Origin: Bilamarchaeum sp040758595
GTDB lineage: Archaea > Micrarchaeota > Micrarchaeia > Anstonellales > Bilamarchaeaceae
NCBI GenBank assembly: GCA_040758595.1
Contig: JBFLVJ010000011.1
Coordinates: 1 to 53,243 of the forward strand
Direction of reading: 5' to 3'
DNA length: 53,243 nt
Each line of letters opens with the position of its first letter. Within the stretch, counting starts at the first letter, position 1. The notes under the pieces were generated by a model, which saw only the letters and a program-made list of their open reading frames with translations, did no database searches and was not told the DNA's origin. The position numbers were made by a program, and so were the translations under genes. Positions 1 to 8,622 of the stretch are shown here, in pieces.

Positions 1-6
1 CGGAAT

Positions 7-60
7 CCCGGAAGAACGCCGTTGCGTTCTTCGGACCAGAAAAATGCGGCGCATTTTTCC
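7..60. terminator. Two tandem hairpins, probable terminator region
   Basis: Two perfect 9-bp stem-loops lie back to back. The first pairs GAAGAACGC (11-19) with GCGTTCTTC (24-32) around a 4-nt loop. The second pairs GAAAAATGC (39-47) with GCATTTTTC (51-59) around a 3-nt loop and ends in a T-run. This suits the 3' end of a transcript entering from the left edge, but the upstream gene is outside the window. Confidence 0.5.
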
Positions 61-79
61 AGGTCGTCTTTCAAGACAC

Positions 80-122
80 AGAACCTGAAACCCGAAACAC
101 TGAACCCTAGACTCGAAACCGC
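80..122 (+). repeat. Degenerate heptamer tract (RAAACCC-like)
   Basis: The tract reads as successive 7-nt units such as GAACCTG, AAACCCG, AAACACT, GAACCCT and AGACTCG. Similar tracts occur at about 10.07, 18.02-18.12, 25.65, 39.18, 42.33 and 46.44 kb. It lies between the hairpins at the left edge and the promoter of the first gene. Confidence 0.7.
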
Positions 123-152
123 TCCGCCTGGCCGTCGTGACCTGTGACTCAC

Positions 153-160
153 TTATAAAT
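153..160 (+). promoter_or_regulatory. TATA box for the LonB-like gene
   Basis: TTATAAAT lies about 25 bp upstream of the ATG at 185, so the predicted transcript starts at or next to that codon (leaderless). This favours ATG 185 over the in-frame GTG at 137, which lies upstream of the TATA box. Confidence 0.65.
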
Positions 161-184
161 AGTAGTTGGTGGCAGAATATCTCT

Positions 185-1618
185 ATGGCGGCAGCGGATT
201 TCAAGACGACAAAGGATATAGAGATACCCAAGGATCCGTTCGAGAGGATCATCGGCCAAGATGAAGCGGTAGCCATAGCCAAGATGGTACCATTCCAGAG
301 ACGCCACCTGTTCCTGGTCGGTCCGCCCGGCACCGGCAAGAGCATGATAGCCCAGGCGATTGCCAGCGTTTTGACCATCCCGAAGCATGAGGTCTCTGTT
401 TTGGATAACCCGGAGAACGCGGAGCGGCCCATCGTCGAGATACGCACCGAGAACCAGATAAAGAAGGACAAACGGAAGGACAAGGACCTGGGAACCGTGG
501 TCTCTCCGTTCGATGTGCCTTCGTTCGTCGCCGAGAGGCTCGGATTCCGGTGCAGGAGATGCTCGGCATTGAGCCCCTTCACCGAAAGCATCTGCCCGCA
601 GTGCGGGGCCTCCAAGATTATGAAGAACAGCTTCGATCGGTACGGGGTGGGCCAGCAGGGCAACAACCAGCCCGAAGACACCATGAGGGTGGCCACCACC
701 AGGAGGAGCATCGACGGGAAGGAGGAGGTCATCATCTACGACCGGACTCCAGAGGGCAAGATAGTAATGCTCCGCCAGGACGACATCAAGAAGATGGAGG
801 AGCAGAGCAAGAAATCCAAGAGGAAGGTCATCGTGCCGCTCAAGAGGGCGACGTTCGTCCAGGCGAGCGGGGGTAGCGAGACCGAGCTCTTGGGAGATAT
901 CAGGCATGATCCTTACGGCGGGCACCAGAATCTCGGGACGCCCCCATACACAAGAGTGGTCCCGGGCGCGGTCCATGAGGCCCACGAAGGCGTCCTTTTC
1001 ATTGACGAGCTTTCGACTTTAGGCGAGACCCAAAGGCACCTTCTCACCGCCATGCAGGACAAGCAGTTCCCGATTGTGGGGAGGAATCCCATGAGCAGCG
1101 GGGCGGCGGTGCGCGTCGAGAGCGTCCCGTGCGATTTCATCTTCGTAGGGGCGTGCAACATCAACGACGTCAAGAGCATCGTGCCTCCTTTGCGCTCGCG
1201 CATCCGGGGAGACGGCTACGAGGTGCTGATGAACGCCTATATGGACGATACCCCGGAAAACGTCCAGAAGCTGAGGCAGTTCATCGCACAGGAGATAATC
1301 AAGGACGGGAAGATACCGCATGCCGACATGGAAGCGGTGGAACTCGTCATAGAAGAAGCCCGGACGATAGCCAGAAAGGTGGATAATGTCCGCGGCTTGA
1401 CGCTGAGGCTGAGGAACCTGAGCGGCATCATAAAGATGGCCGGGGACATTGCATCCACCGAGAAGAAGAAGCTCATCGGCAAGGAGCACGTGCAGAAGGC
1501 CATCAAGGAGTCCAAGCCGATAGAGGAGAAGCTGCGGGAGAAATACGGCAGCTGGTATTCGGCAGAGGTCGCCGACTACGGCGTCAAGAGCGATCGCGCA
1601 GGGCCTGAGACGGCTTGA
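185..1618 (+). CDS. LonB-like AAA+ ATPase lacking the protease domain
   Basis: This 477-aa protein matches the AAA+ part of archaeal LonB. It has Walker A GPPGTGKS near residue 45, Walker B GVLFIDEL, sensor 1 GACNIND and an arginine-finger region PPLRSRIRGDGYE. It stops just after the lid helices (KPIEEKLREKYG), where LonB normally continues into its Ser-Lys protease domain. In LonB the transmembrane insertion lies between Walker A and Walker B; here that place holds a zinc ribbon (CRRC then CPQC, 14 residues apart) and no hydrophobic segment. It should therefore be a soluble, non-proteolytic ATPase, perhaps an unfoldase or remodeller (inference). The next gene begins on the opposite strand immediately after the stop, so no protease domain follows in any frame. 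Start chosen at ATG 185 from the TATA spacing. Confidence 0.85.
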   Translation: MAAADFKTTKDIEIPKDPFERIIGQDEAVAIAKMVPFQRRHLFLVGPPGTGKSMIAQAIASVLTIPKHEVSVLDNPENAERPIVEIRTENQIKKDKRKDKDLGTVVSPFDVPSFVAERLGFRCRRCSALSPFTESICPQCGASKIMKNSFDRYGVGQQGNNQPEDTMRVATTRRSIDGKEEVIIYDRTPEGKIVMLRQDDIKKMEEQSKKSKRKVIVPLKRATFVQASGGSETELLGDIRHDPYGGHQNLGTPPYTRVVPGAVHEAHEGVLFIDELSTLGETQRHLLTAMQDKQFPIVGRNPMSSGAAVRVESVPCDFIFVGACNINDVKSIVPPLRSRIRGDGYEVLMNAYMDDTPENVQKLRQFIAQEIIKDGKIPHADMEAVELVIEEARTIARKVDNVRGLTLRLRNLSGIIKMAGDIASTEKKKLIGKEHVQKAIKESKPIEEKLREKYGSWYSAEVADYGVKSDRAGPETA

Positions 1619-2908
1619 TCATCCCATCTTAAGCAGCCTCTGCAACAGGGGCGGCACCGCGAACGTGGTCAATAGGGCCATGGCCGAGATTATCGAGTAC
1701 TGGGCAGCGTCCAGCACGCCGCTGGTCAATCCGATGGATGCCACGATGAGCGCCACTTCCCCTCTCGGGGCCATGCCGACCCCGACCATCAAGGACTCTT
1801 TCAGATTCAGCTTGGCCCAGAACCCTGCCAAGGCGCATGCGATGGTCTTGCTGAGCAGGGCGAGTACTGTTATTGCCAAGATGGGCAGGGCGAACTCCGA
1901 GAGGGCGGCAACATCCATCAAGATGCCCAGCGAAATGAAGAATATCGGCATGAAGAGCATCTCCAGCCCGTAGCTCTTCTCCTCTATGTCCTTGATGTGC
2001 CTGCTCTGGTTGAGCACGACGCCGGCTATGAACGCGCCCACTATGGCAGATAGCTTGATGAACTCTGCCAGATAAGCGTACAACAGCATGAACGCGAGCA
2101 CCAGCAGGAACCTCCTGGGGCTCATCTCCTTGCGGTCCAGGTACTTGATGAAATGGTTTCCTGCCATAATGCTTCCCGAGAGGAAGACCGCGGCGGAGAT
2201 TGCTGTATAGACGAGCGGCTCGAGCGAGCCTCCCCCGCCAGAGATGTTTATCACGAATGAGAGCACCAGCAGGCCAAGGACATCGTCTATGATGGCAGCG
2301 CCGATGATTATCTGGGCGAAGCGCTTCTCCATCAAGCCGAACTCCTTGAGGAGAGCGACGGTCACACCGACGCTTGTCGCTGTGAGCGCAGCTCCCACGA
2401 ACATCGAGTATGCGAAATCCCCTCCCGCATAGAGGGCGTAGAGGAGGCCGACCAGGAACGGGAACACGACACCCGCAACCGCTACCATGATATTGTCGAT
2501 GGCGAAGATGCCTTCTATCTTGTTGTGGAGCCCGACCTTGAACAGCAGGATGACCGCTCCGAGCTGGGCGAAGACATGTATCACTTCTTCTAAGCGGAGG
2601 ATATCGGGGGGTTCGGCGGGAAGGGCGAACGGGAGCTCGAGCCCTTCTAGATACCCCCACGCCATCACCAGGAAGCTATGGCTCATGAGCATCCCGAGCA
2701 CCATGAGGATCATGACCGACGGCTGCTTGAGATATATGACGGCCAGTTCCCCGACCACGGCCAGGAGCAGCAGGAAGACCATCTCGAAATAGATGTGCTT
2801 CTCCTCCTCCACATGGCCGAACACGCTCGTGCGGAGGACGGATAGGACGAGTATGGCGAACACGGCGAGAACGAATAGGGGCGCCAGCCGCTCTAATGTT
2901 GTCTTCAT
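1619..2908 (-). CDS. CPA2-family Na+/H+ (or K+/H+) antiporter
   Basis: A 429-aa polytopic membrane protein with about 12-13 hydrophobic segments. The core shows TATSVGVTVALLKEFG followed by IIIGAAIIDDVLGLLVL; the paired Asp of the second motif is the ion-binding site of CPA2 exchangers (KefB/NapA-like). There is no C-terminal TrkA-N/RCK domain, so it resembles a simple antiporter rather than a regulated Kef channel. Its stop codon abuts the stop of the convergent LonB-like gene, and its 5' end lies close to the divergent CaCA exchanger. The transported ion cannot be read from sequence. Confidence 0.85.
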   Translation of the reverse strand: MKTTLERLAPLFVLAVFAILVLSVLRTSVFGHVEEEKHIYFEMVFLLLLAVVGELAVIYLKQPSVMILMVLGMLMSHSFLVMAWGYLEGLELPFALPAEPPDILRLEEVIHVFAQLGAVILLFKVGLHNKIEGIFAIDNIMVAVAGVVFPFLVGLLYALYAGGDFAYSMFVGAALTATSVGVTVALLKEFGLMEKRFAQIIIGAAIIDDVLGLLVLSFVINISGGGGSLEPLVYTAISAAVFLSGSIMAGNHFIKYLDRKEMSPRRFLLVLAFMLLYAYLAEFIKLSAIVGAFIAGVVLNQSRHIKDIEEKSYGLEMLFMPIFFISLGILMDVAALSEFALPILAITVLALLSKTIACALAGFWAKLNLKESLMVGVGMAPRGEVALIVASIGLTSGVLDAAQYSIISAMALLTTFAVPPLLQRLLKMG

Positions 2909-2923
2909 TGCAGGCCGTTACCC

Positions 2924-2930
2924 ATTTAAA
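2924..2930 (+). promoter_or_regulatory. TATA box for the CaCA exchanger
   Basis: TTTAAAG lies about 26 bp upstream of ATG 2953, in the short interval separating two divergent transporter genes. The spacing predicts a leaderless transcript starting at 2953, and argues against the in-frame ATG at 2896, which lies upstream of the box and overlaps the divergent gene. Confidence 0.55.
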
Positions 2931-2952
2931 GTTTTTATGGGTTGCTCTACTG

Positions 2953-3918
2953 ATGGTTTTCGACCAACTCGCGATACTCGTCATTTCAGTGATGGTGCTG
3001 GCAAAGTCCTCCAGCTTGGTGGTGGAGAAGATAGCCCTTATCTCCAAATTCTTCCGAATCAGCCAGATCGCGATAGGATTCCTCTTTCTCGCCACAGCCA
3101 CAAGCCTCCCGGAGCTTTCTGTTTCAGTGACATCATCGGCCGTAGGGGAGGGAGCAATTGCGGCCGGAAACGTGTTCGGGTCCAACATAGCCAATATCCT
3201 GCTCGTGCTGGGAGCCGGTGCGTTCCTTTTCGGTGTGCGTATCAACCGGCACAACCTGAGCGAAATCGGCCTGGTCCTCCTGCTTACAACAGTCATCTCG
3301 GCATATATCGTATTCAATAGCTCTATCCAGCAGCAGGTGCTCGGATTCTTCGAGGGGATGGTTCTTCTCGGCATCTTCGGCATATATGTCTGGTACAGCC
3401 TCCGCAAGAAAAGGCTTGATGATGGGAACGGCACCGCCATCACAAAGAGAGAGGCCCTGGAAGCGTTCATCCTTTTCGGAGCAGGCATAGTGATAGTGAT
3501 AACGAGCTCGGGGTTCGTGGTCAGCTCGGCAGTGCACCTCGCCCAGGCGCTAGGCATCGCAGAGAGCTTCATCGGCGCGACCATAATAGCCGTCGGCACG
3601 TCGCTTCCGGAACTCAGCATCGACCTGCAGGCGATAAAGAAACGGAAGTATGGCATTGCATTGGGCGACGCCATCGGAAGCAACATGACCAACATCACAC
3701 TGGTCCTCGGCACTGCAGCGGCCATAAACCCCATAGAAGTCCGACTTCCGGTCTTCATCGCAGCGCTGCTGTTCGCGGTGATAGCGAACACCCTTCTCCT
3801 CTACCTCTCAGCGGTGAACAGGAAGATGCAGAGGCTTTCAGGTGCGCTGCTGCTGCTCATATACGCCATATATATAGCAGTCATCTTCGGCCTGCAGTTC
3901 AGGGAGCTTGGCGGCTGA
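2953..3918 (+). CDS. CaCA-family Na+/Ca2+ exchanger (YrbG-like)
   Basis: About 322 aa with ten hydrophobic segments arranged as two inverted halves. The two alpha-repeats are visible: ATATSLPELSVSVTSS with GNVFGSNIANILLVLG in the first half, and VGTSLPELSIDLQAI with GDAIGSNMTNITLVLG in the second. These paired G-[ND]-x-x-G-S-N motifs form the cation-binding site of the family. The start at 2953 is preferred over 2896 because of the TATA box. The 3' end overlaps the convergent permease by about 20 bp. Confidence 0.88.
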   Translation: MVFDQLAILVISVMVLAKSSSLVVEKIALISKFFRISQIAIGFLFLATATSLPELSVSVTSSAVGEGAIAAGNVFGSNIANILLVLGAGAFLFGVRINRHNLSEIGLVLLLTTVISAYIVFNSSIQQQVLGFFEGMVLLGIFGIYVWYSLRKKRLDDGNGTAITKREALEAFILFGAGIVIVITSSGFVVSSAVHLAQALGIAESFIGATIIAVGTSLPELSIDLQAIKKRKYGIALGDAIGSNMTNITLVLGTAAAINPIEVRLPVFIAALLFAVIANTLLLYLSAVNRKMQRLSGALLLLIYAIYIAVIFGLQFRELGG

Positions 3919-5167
3919 TCCAGAAGAGCGCGAGCCCGGCCGCCATTATCGCCCCTTGCATCAGCCACAATCCAGGGTCGAAGAAGAGGAGCATGAAGAT
4001 GGCGCTTATGGCACCCAGCCATGCGAGCACCGGGGTGCCCATGAATCGCGGACTCACGAATCCCCCTTTGTCCTTGACGCTCCTGGCGGCCAGCCATATC
4101 AGCGAGGCGTTCACGGCCAGATAGGCGAGGAACACCGCCAAATCCGCGAGCTGGGCCACTGTCTTGAGGTCCCATGCCGAAGCTATGAGGGCGGATAGTA
4201 TGCCGATGGCAGCGACCGAAAGATATGGTGTGCCCCGGCCGCCGACAGATGAGAGCGATCTGTGGAGGGAGCCGCCTTCCGACATTCCGTAGATTATCCG
4301 CGATGAGGCGATCAGGAACATGAGCACCGTGTTCGCGGTCGCGAACAGGGCGATATAGGAGAGCACATGGGCATAATCGCCCAAAAGCCTGGAGACCACC
4401 AGCGTCAGCGGGGCCTGTGATTGCGAAAGCGTCTCCCATCCAAGCTCCCGGACCGCGGCGAGCGCCACGAGGATGTATAATATCGTAGAGATGGCCAGCG
4501 AGAGGACGAGGGCTTTCGGAACGGTCTTCCTGCTTTCCTTGACCTCTTCCGATATGTTTGCCAGATTCTCGAATCCGATATATGCGAAGAATATCACGGA
4601 GATGGCGGCCAGGATGCCGTGGATGCCCCCTGAGGGAAGCTCCAGAAAATCCGCCTCCACCGCTGGCGCGGCGAGGAATCCTGCGATTATGACGATGACC
4701 AGGCCGATCGCTTCGATGATGGTCGCCACCGCATTGAAGCGGGCGGACTCCTTGATGCCGACATAGTTGAGGAGCGTCATGGCGCCGATGAGCGCCACCG
4801 CACCGATCTTCGGCTCGATGCCGCTAAGAGCAGACAGGTATCCCCCGAAAGCGAGCGCTACGGTGGATGCCGCGATGACCGTTCCGATGGCGAGCACCCA
4901 ACCCACAACAAATGAAAACGTTTCCCGCCCGAACGCCTTCCGGGTATAGTTGTACTCGGCCGCTTCCTTCGGGAACATCCCTGATAGTTCGGCGTAGCTC
5001 ATACCGGTGAAGACCGCGATCACCGCGGAGAGCAGGAAGGCCAGCCAGAGCATGTTTCCCGCCAGCCCTGCACCTACAGCTATGAGGGCATAGATGCCAG
5101 CGCCCAGAATGACGCCGATGCCATAGAGAGTGGTGCTGAGCAGCCCCAGCTCCTTCTTAAGTCCCAT
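3899..5167 (-). CDS. APC-superfamily amino-acid permease
   Basis: A 422-aa, roughly 12-helix permease. The N-terminal unwound helix GVILGAGIYALIAVGAG (near residues 18-34) is the substrate-binding signature of APC transporters, followed by the conserved stretch AELSGMFPKEAAEYNY. It most resembles the YfnA/cationic amino-acid branch. Its substrate is unknown. The start ATG lies 3 bp beyond the stop of the preceding small gene, so the two are probably co-transcribed. Confidence 0.87.
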   Translation of the reverse strand: MGLKKELGLLSTTLYGIGVILGAGIYALIAVGAGLAGNMLWLAFLLSAVIAVFTGMSYAELSGMFPKEAAEYNYTRKAFGRETFSFVVGWVLAIGTVIAASTVALAFGGYLSALSGIEPKIGAVALIGAMTLLNYVGIKESARFNAVATIIEAIGLVIVIIAGFLAAPAVEADFLELPSGGIHGILAAISVIFFAYIGFENLANISEEVKESRKTVPKALVLSLAISTILYILVALAAVRELGWETLSQSQAPLTLVVSRLLGDYAHVLSYIALFATANTVLMFLIASSRIIYGMSEGGSLHRSLSSVGGRGTPYLSVAAIGILSALIASAWDLKTVAQLADLAVFLAYLAVNASLIWLAARSVKDKGGFVSPRFMGTPVLAWLGAISAIFMLLFFDPGLWLMQGAIMAAGLALFWISRQAP

Positions 5168-5170
5168 GGC

Positions 5171-5464
5171 TCAGGAATCCCCGGCTTCTTCCATTATCTT
5201 CTTCTCCGCCTGCCCTACTCCATGGCGGGTTGTGTCGATGAGCAGCTTGCTGAGGCCATCCTTCTTGAGTTTCGGCCTGGAGACGTACATGAAAGACGCG
5301 GTGCCGGTGAGGATGCCCTTCTTCTGATCCTCATCGTTCTTGAAGCCCACGTCAGCTTTGGTGGCCACCAGCATGAAGGGCCGGTTGCCGCACTTCTCCT
5401 GCATTATCTTCGCGCAGGCCTCGATCGCTTCCTTGAGGTCCTTGTCCTGTTGCATGGGCAGCAT
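5171..5464 (-). CDS. Uncharacterised 97-aa protein
   Basis: A small soluble charged protein with no recognised domain. The middle contains VATKADVGFKNDEDQ and a stretch rich in Lys/Asp. ATG codons at 5464 and 5455 are both possible starts. A TATA-like TTTATAATC on the minus strand near 5488-5480 suggests a short leader or a leaderless start. It lies 3 bp upstream of the permease gene on the same strand, so it may head that operon, but the sequence alone does not show a functional link. Confidence 0.6.
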   Translation of the reverse strand: MLPMQQDKDLKEAIEACAKIMQEKCGNRPFMLVATKADVGFKNDEDQKKGILTGTASFMYVSRPKLKKDGLSKLLIDTTRHGVGQAEKKIMEEAGDS

Positions 5465-5538
5465 GGGCGGCCAAAGATTATAAACTGGATTTCCGCAGCG
5501 AAGAAAGCAATAAAAGCATTAGACTGCTTTTCCGATGC

Positions 5539-7179
5539 ATGAAAGCATATTTGGCCGCCATGCTCATGCTGGCGATGTTAGCGGGGGGATGCCTCGGACC
5601 CGTATGCCCCGAGGTGGACGATCCGGTATGCGGATCCGACGGGACCACATACAAGAACGCATGCTTCGCCCAGCAGGCAGGCATCAGCAGCGTCAGGCCA
5701 GGCCAGTGCGGACCATCCGGCTGTACTGATTCCGACGGCGGCAAGGAGCTGTTCACCATCGGCCAGGCGGTCGACGGCAGCGGCACCTACGACGACGAGT
5801 GCGCTGACTCCTTGAGGGTGGACGAGGTCTACTGCGAGGAAGGCAAAGCCATGGTCAAGACGATAGCATGCCCGACGGGCTATGAGTGCCTCGCCGGAGC
5901 GTGCGTGGAATCCGAATGCTCTGATTCCGATGGCGGCCAGGATGAAACCGAGAGGGGCACGGTGGAGATGGGTTCGGAGAGCCAGAGCGACAGCTGCGCT
6001 TCTTCTGCCAAGGTCACTGAATACTATTGCTCAGCGGGCAAAGCGGTCTCGAAGGACATCGCCTGCGAGGCGGGCTTCGTCTGCGAGGATGGCGCATGCG
6101 TCGAGAGCGCATGCGAGGACTCTGACGGTGGAAAGGACGCCTCCAAGGCAGGCACGACGAGCAAGGGTGCGCTATCCCAGGAGGACAGCTGCCTGGACAA
6201 ATCATTGGTTAGGGAATATTATTGCCTGGACAACGGGATAACGAGCGAAGAGATCGACTGCGCATCCGGATATGAATGCATAAGCGGGAGATGTGTCCAG
6301 AGCAGGTGCTTGGACTCTGACGGAGGCAAGGACCAGTACACCGAAGGAACCGCCTCATATGGGGATGTCTCCCAGGCGGACACCTGCTACAGCGATTCAC
6401 AGGTGATAGAGTATTTCTGCGCTTCCGCCACCACGATAAGCAACGAGAGGATAAGCTGCGGCACCGGCCACGAATGCTTGGATGGCAGATGCCAGCAGAT
6501 AGAATGCGAAAAGCAGACATCTACAGTGAACGAAGCGGGCGTGGATTACGAGATAGCCGAATACGACGATCTCGACCCGCTCACAATGTACATGGGCGAT
6601 TCGGTGGTCCTCAACGACGGCCTCGTCCTCAAGGTATACTCGGTCTCGGGGACGAATGCGATTTTCAGGGTCTACCTGAATTATGAGGATCTCAAGGACA
6701 ACGACATCGAATGCGCCGTCACCATAGCTCAGGGCAACAGCCAGAACGACCTTTGCGGTAAGGACACGAGGAACATCGAGGTGGTCACGGTGAACGATGC
6801 CGACGGCTACGTGGAGCTTGTGCTAGACGAATACTATGCGATGGAGTACTACAGCCTCCAAGGCACGGTCGATGACTGGACCGACGATCCGAGCTGTCCG
6901 GAGGATACCGCAAGGTACGCCAGCCAGGTCATAGAGTTCTTCCCGAGGATCGATACCGACCCATCAGGGCTCGACCTTGAAGGCGAAAGCTTCGCGATGT
7001 TCGGGGAGGATGCCAGGCTGCTCGATGTGGGCACCGACACCGTCAGCTTCAGGCTTGATGGAGAGGACCACGAGGACCTGGAAGACGGGGACACCTTCGA
7101 GTATCTGGGCGAGGACTATGAGCTCCAGCTCACCTTCAACGACGGCGGGCTTGTCAAGATGGAGATAGACCTCGACTGA
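5539..7179 (+). CDS. Secreted Cys-rich lipoprotein with Kazal-like domain and four tandem repeats
   Basis: A 546-aa exported protein. Residues 1-18 form a signal peptide with a lipobox ending LAGGC (Cys18). Residues 23-57 look like a Kazal fold (VCGSDGTTYKNAC). Four about 65-residue repeats follow at about 61-125, 126-190, 191-255 and 256-320; each begins C-x-D-S-D-G-G-[KQ], contains V-x-E-[YV]-[YF]-C and ends with G-[YFH]-x-C-x-x-G-x-C. The C-terminal 220 residues are acidic with few cysteines and end in a likely beta-rich domain. The DSDGGKD core resembles a Ca2+-binding loop (inference). Kazal domains are best known as protease inhibitors. A T-rich terminator follows the stop. Confidence 0.8.
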   Translation: MKAYLAAMLMLAMLAGGCLGPVCPEVDDPVCGSDGTTYKNACFAQQAGISSVRPGQCGPSGCTDSDGGKELFTIGQAVDGSGTYDDECADSLRVDEVYCEEGKAMVKTIACPTGYECLAGACVESECSDSDGGQDETERGTVEMGSESQSDSCASSAKVTEYYCSAGKAVSKDIACEAGFVCEDGACVESACEDSDGGKDASKAGTTSKGALSQEDSCLDKSLVREYYCLDNGITSEEIDCASGYECISGRCVQSRCLDSDGGKDQYTEGTASYGDVSQADTCYSDSQVIEYFCASATTISNERISCGTGHECLDGRCQQIECEKQTSTVNEAGVDYEIAEYDDLDPLTMYMGDSVVLNDGLVLKVYSVSGTNAIFRVYLNYEDLKDNDIECAVTIAQGNSQNDLCGKDTRNIEVVTVNDADGYVELVLDEYYAMEYYSLQGTVDDWTDDPSCPEDTARYASQVIEFFPRIDTDPSGLDLEGESFAMFGEDARLLDVGTDTVSFRLDGEDHEDLEDGDTFEYLGEDYELQLTFNDGGLVKMEIDLD

Positions 7180-7180
7180 G

Positions 7181-7205
7181 TTTTCTTTTTTTTATCCTCC
7201 TTTTT
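7181..7205 (+). terminator. T-rich terminator after the repeat lipoprotein
   Basis: Three T-runs (TTTT, TTTTTTTT and TTTTT) begin one base after the stop codon at 7179. Poly-T tracts act as intrinsic termination signals in Archaea. No strong hairpin accompanies them. Confidence 0.5.
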
Positions 7206-7243
7206 CATAAGGTTTTTAAGAGCGTTTAGACATAAGCAACCAC

Positions 7244-7510
7244 ATGAAACAGTTATCGTCCCAGAGGCACCCAACGCAAGATAAGCGTTCCCCTTGGGGA
7301 GGGAAGGCGCTGCTGATCGCTGCCCCGCTAGGCTGCTCTGCCGCAGGCGCCCTAGTTTGCCCGGGCGGAAAGGGCTGGATGTCCATTTCCAGTGCGGGCA
7401 ACGCGGATGTGGCCCCTGGTTCGGGCGCGAGCGCACTCGATGGAGCCGCGACGGGCCTCATCATCGGCATTATAGCGGCCCATGCAATCAGACGGTTCCA
7501 GCGCAGATAG
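7244..7510 (+). CDS. Small putative membrane protein, 88 aa
   Basis: A short ORF supported by a TATA-like TTTTTAAG (7213-7220) about 26-30 bp upstream of the ATG. The product has a basic N-terminus, a hydrophobic stretch ALLIAAPLGCSAAGALVC (about residues 22-39), a Gly/Ser-rich middle, a second hydrophobic stretch TGLIIGIIAAHAI and a basic tail RRFQRR. This suggests two membrane spans. No family is recognised, and overlapping ORFs on the other strand keep confidence moderate. Confidence 0.5.
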   Translation: MKQLSSQRHPTQDKRSPWGGKALLIAAPLGCSAAGALVCPGGKGWMSISSAGNADVAPGSGASALDGAATGLIIGIIAAHAIRRFQRR

Positions 7511-7561
7511 CACGGCAATGATGAATCAATCCTTTAAAACCTTGGTCGTGTTTTAGGAGGG

Positions 7562-8410
7562 ATGAAGAACTCCGAGATGACCGCGTTCCTGAGCTTCACG
7601 GCCAACATACTGCTGTTCATCCTCAAACTTGCGGCGGCAATAACGTCCGGCAGCCTTGCAGTGCTATCCAGCGCGTTCGACTCGTTCAACGACATAATCT
7701 CCTATTTCCTCGGATATTACTCCATCAAAGAGGCCGCCCGCGGCCCTGATTTCGACCATCCTTATGGCCACCGAAGGCTCGAGCCTTTGGCCGGGCTGGT
7801 CCTCGCCATCCTGGCCGGCGTGCTCTCGATAGAGATACTCAGGTCGGCATTAACAAACATCTTCGTCGGCAAGGACGCCATAGAGATAACGGCGTTCACT
7901 TTCGGCGTTTTGATCGTCACGGCGGCCATCAAGAGCGTAATGTATGTAATCCTCCGCGACAAGGCCGAGAAGGCCATGAGCACCGCCCTCGACGCCATGG
8001 CTATGGACAGCAGGAACGACGTGCTCTCCAATACCGTCGCTATGATAGGCATCGGGGGGGCGTATTTCGGCATCCCGATGTTCGATGACATCGCCGCCAT
8101 CCTGATAGCCGCATATATCGCCCGCTCGGGGTATGTCGTGGCCAAGAAGAACATCGACTACATAGTCGGGGCAAGGCCTGACGAAGAGACGATAGGCTCG
8201 ATCAGGGAGAAGGCCCGGGTCAAAGGCGTCGAGAGGGTCGGCACCATAAGAGCCCACTATGTCGGGGACCGGGTCCATGCCGAGATAGACATCGTACTCC
8301 ATAAGGGGATCGACGGCCCGTCCAGCCACAACATAGCCGTCAGGGTGCAGAAGTCGGTCGAATCCCTGAAGATGGTCTCCAGGGCGTTCGTCCATATAGA
8401 TTATGAATGA
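7562..8410 (+). CDS. Cation diffusion facilitator (CDF) metal transporter
   Basis: A 282-aa protein with about six membrane segments and a C-terminal cytoplasmic ferredoxin-like domain. The metal-site motifs are present: SSAFDSFNDII in helix 2, the conserved loop HPYGHRRLEPLAG, and DAMAMDSRNDVLSN in helix 5. Sites with Asp and Asn rather than His are common in Fe2+/Mn2+ exporters, while Zn2+ exporters usually have H-x-x-x-D in helix 5, so iron or manganese is somewhat more likely (inference). The C-terminal domain (from about residue 205) carries IRAHYVGDRVHAEIDIVL, typical of CDF regulatory domains. Confidence 0.9.
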   Translation: MKNSEMTAFLSFTANILLFILKLAAAITSGSLAVLSSAFDSFNDIISYFLGYYSIKEAARGPDFDHPYGHRRLEPLAGLVLAILAGVLSIEILRSALTNIFVGKDAIEITAFTFGVLIVTAAIKSVMYVILRDKAEKAMSTALDAMAMDSRNDVLSNTVAMIGIGGAYFGIPMFDDIAAILIAAYIARSGYVVAKKNIDYIVGARPDEETIGSIREKARVKGVERVGTIRAHYVGDRVHAEIDIVLHKGIDGPSSHNIAVRVQKSVESLKMVSRAFVHIDYE

Positions 8411-8411
8411 G

Positions 8412-8567
8412 CTATTCGTTGGCGAGCTTCTTCTTCAGCTGGGCGATCTCGTCATGGAGCGCCCTGTCGCGCTTGAGAGGATCCATCTTCGCCTTCTTCT
8501 CGAGCTCTTCGAGCCTGGTCTTCAGGTTGCTTTTCTTCCTTGATAGGTCTTTCTTGCTAAGTCCCAT
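8412..8567 (-). CDS. 51-aa coiled-coil protein
   Basis: A small, highly charged protein beginning MGLSKKDLSRKKSNLK. The remainder is a continuous predicted coiled coil (LEELEKKAKM then DEIAQLKKKLANE). The frame stays open for 315 bp further upstream; the ATG at 8567 is preferred because a minus-strand TATA-like TTATAAAA lies at about 8607-8600, and the upstream stretch crosses that promoter. No family is recognised. The gene ends one base from the convergent CDF gene. Confidence 0.6.
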   Translation of the reverse strand: MGLSKKDLSRKKSNLKTRLEELEKKAKMDPLKRDRALHDEIAQLKKKLANE

Positions 8568-8598
8568 TGGGATTCCACCATCCGGGATTCGGTCGGAC

Positions 8599-8608
8599 CT
8601 TTTATAAT
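8599..8608. promoter_or_regulatory. Shared TATA box between two divergent small genes
   Basis: CTTTTATAAT lies about 20-24 bp upstream of the plus-strand ATG at 8623 and about 33-36 bp upstream of the minus-strand ATG at 8567. It reads as a TATA box on both strands. Confidence 0.45.
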
Positions 8609-8622
8609 AGCAGAGGACATAG

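Noticed and set aside
2676..3791. Long ORF antisense to the CaCA exchanger
   Set aside because: Composition is that of a reverse-frame shadow; the exchanger has both alpha-repeat motifs.
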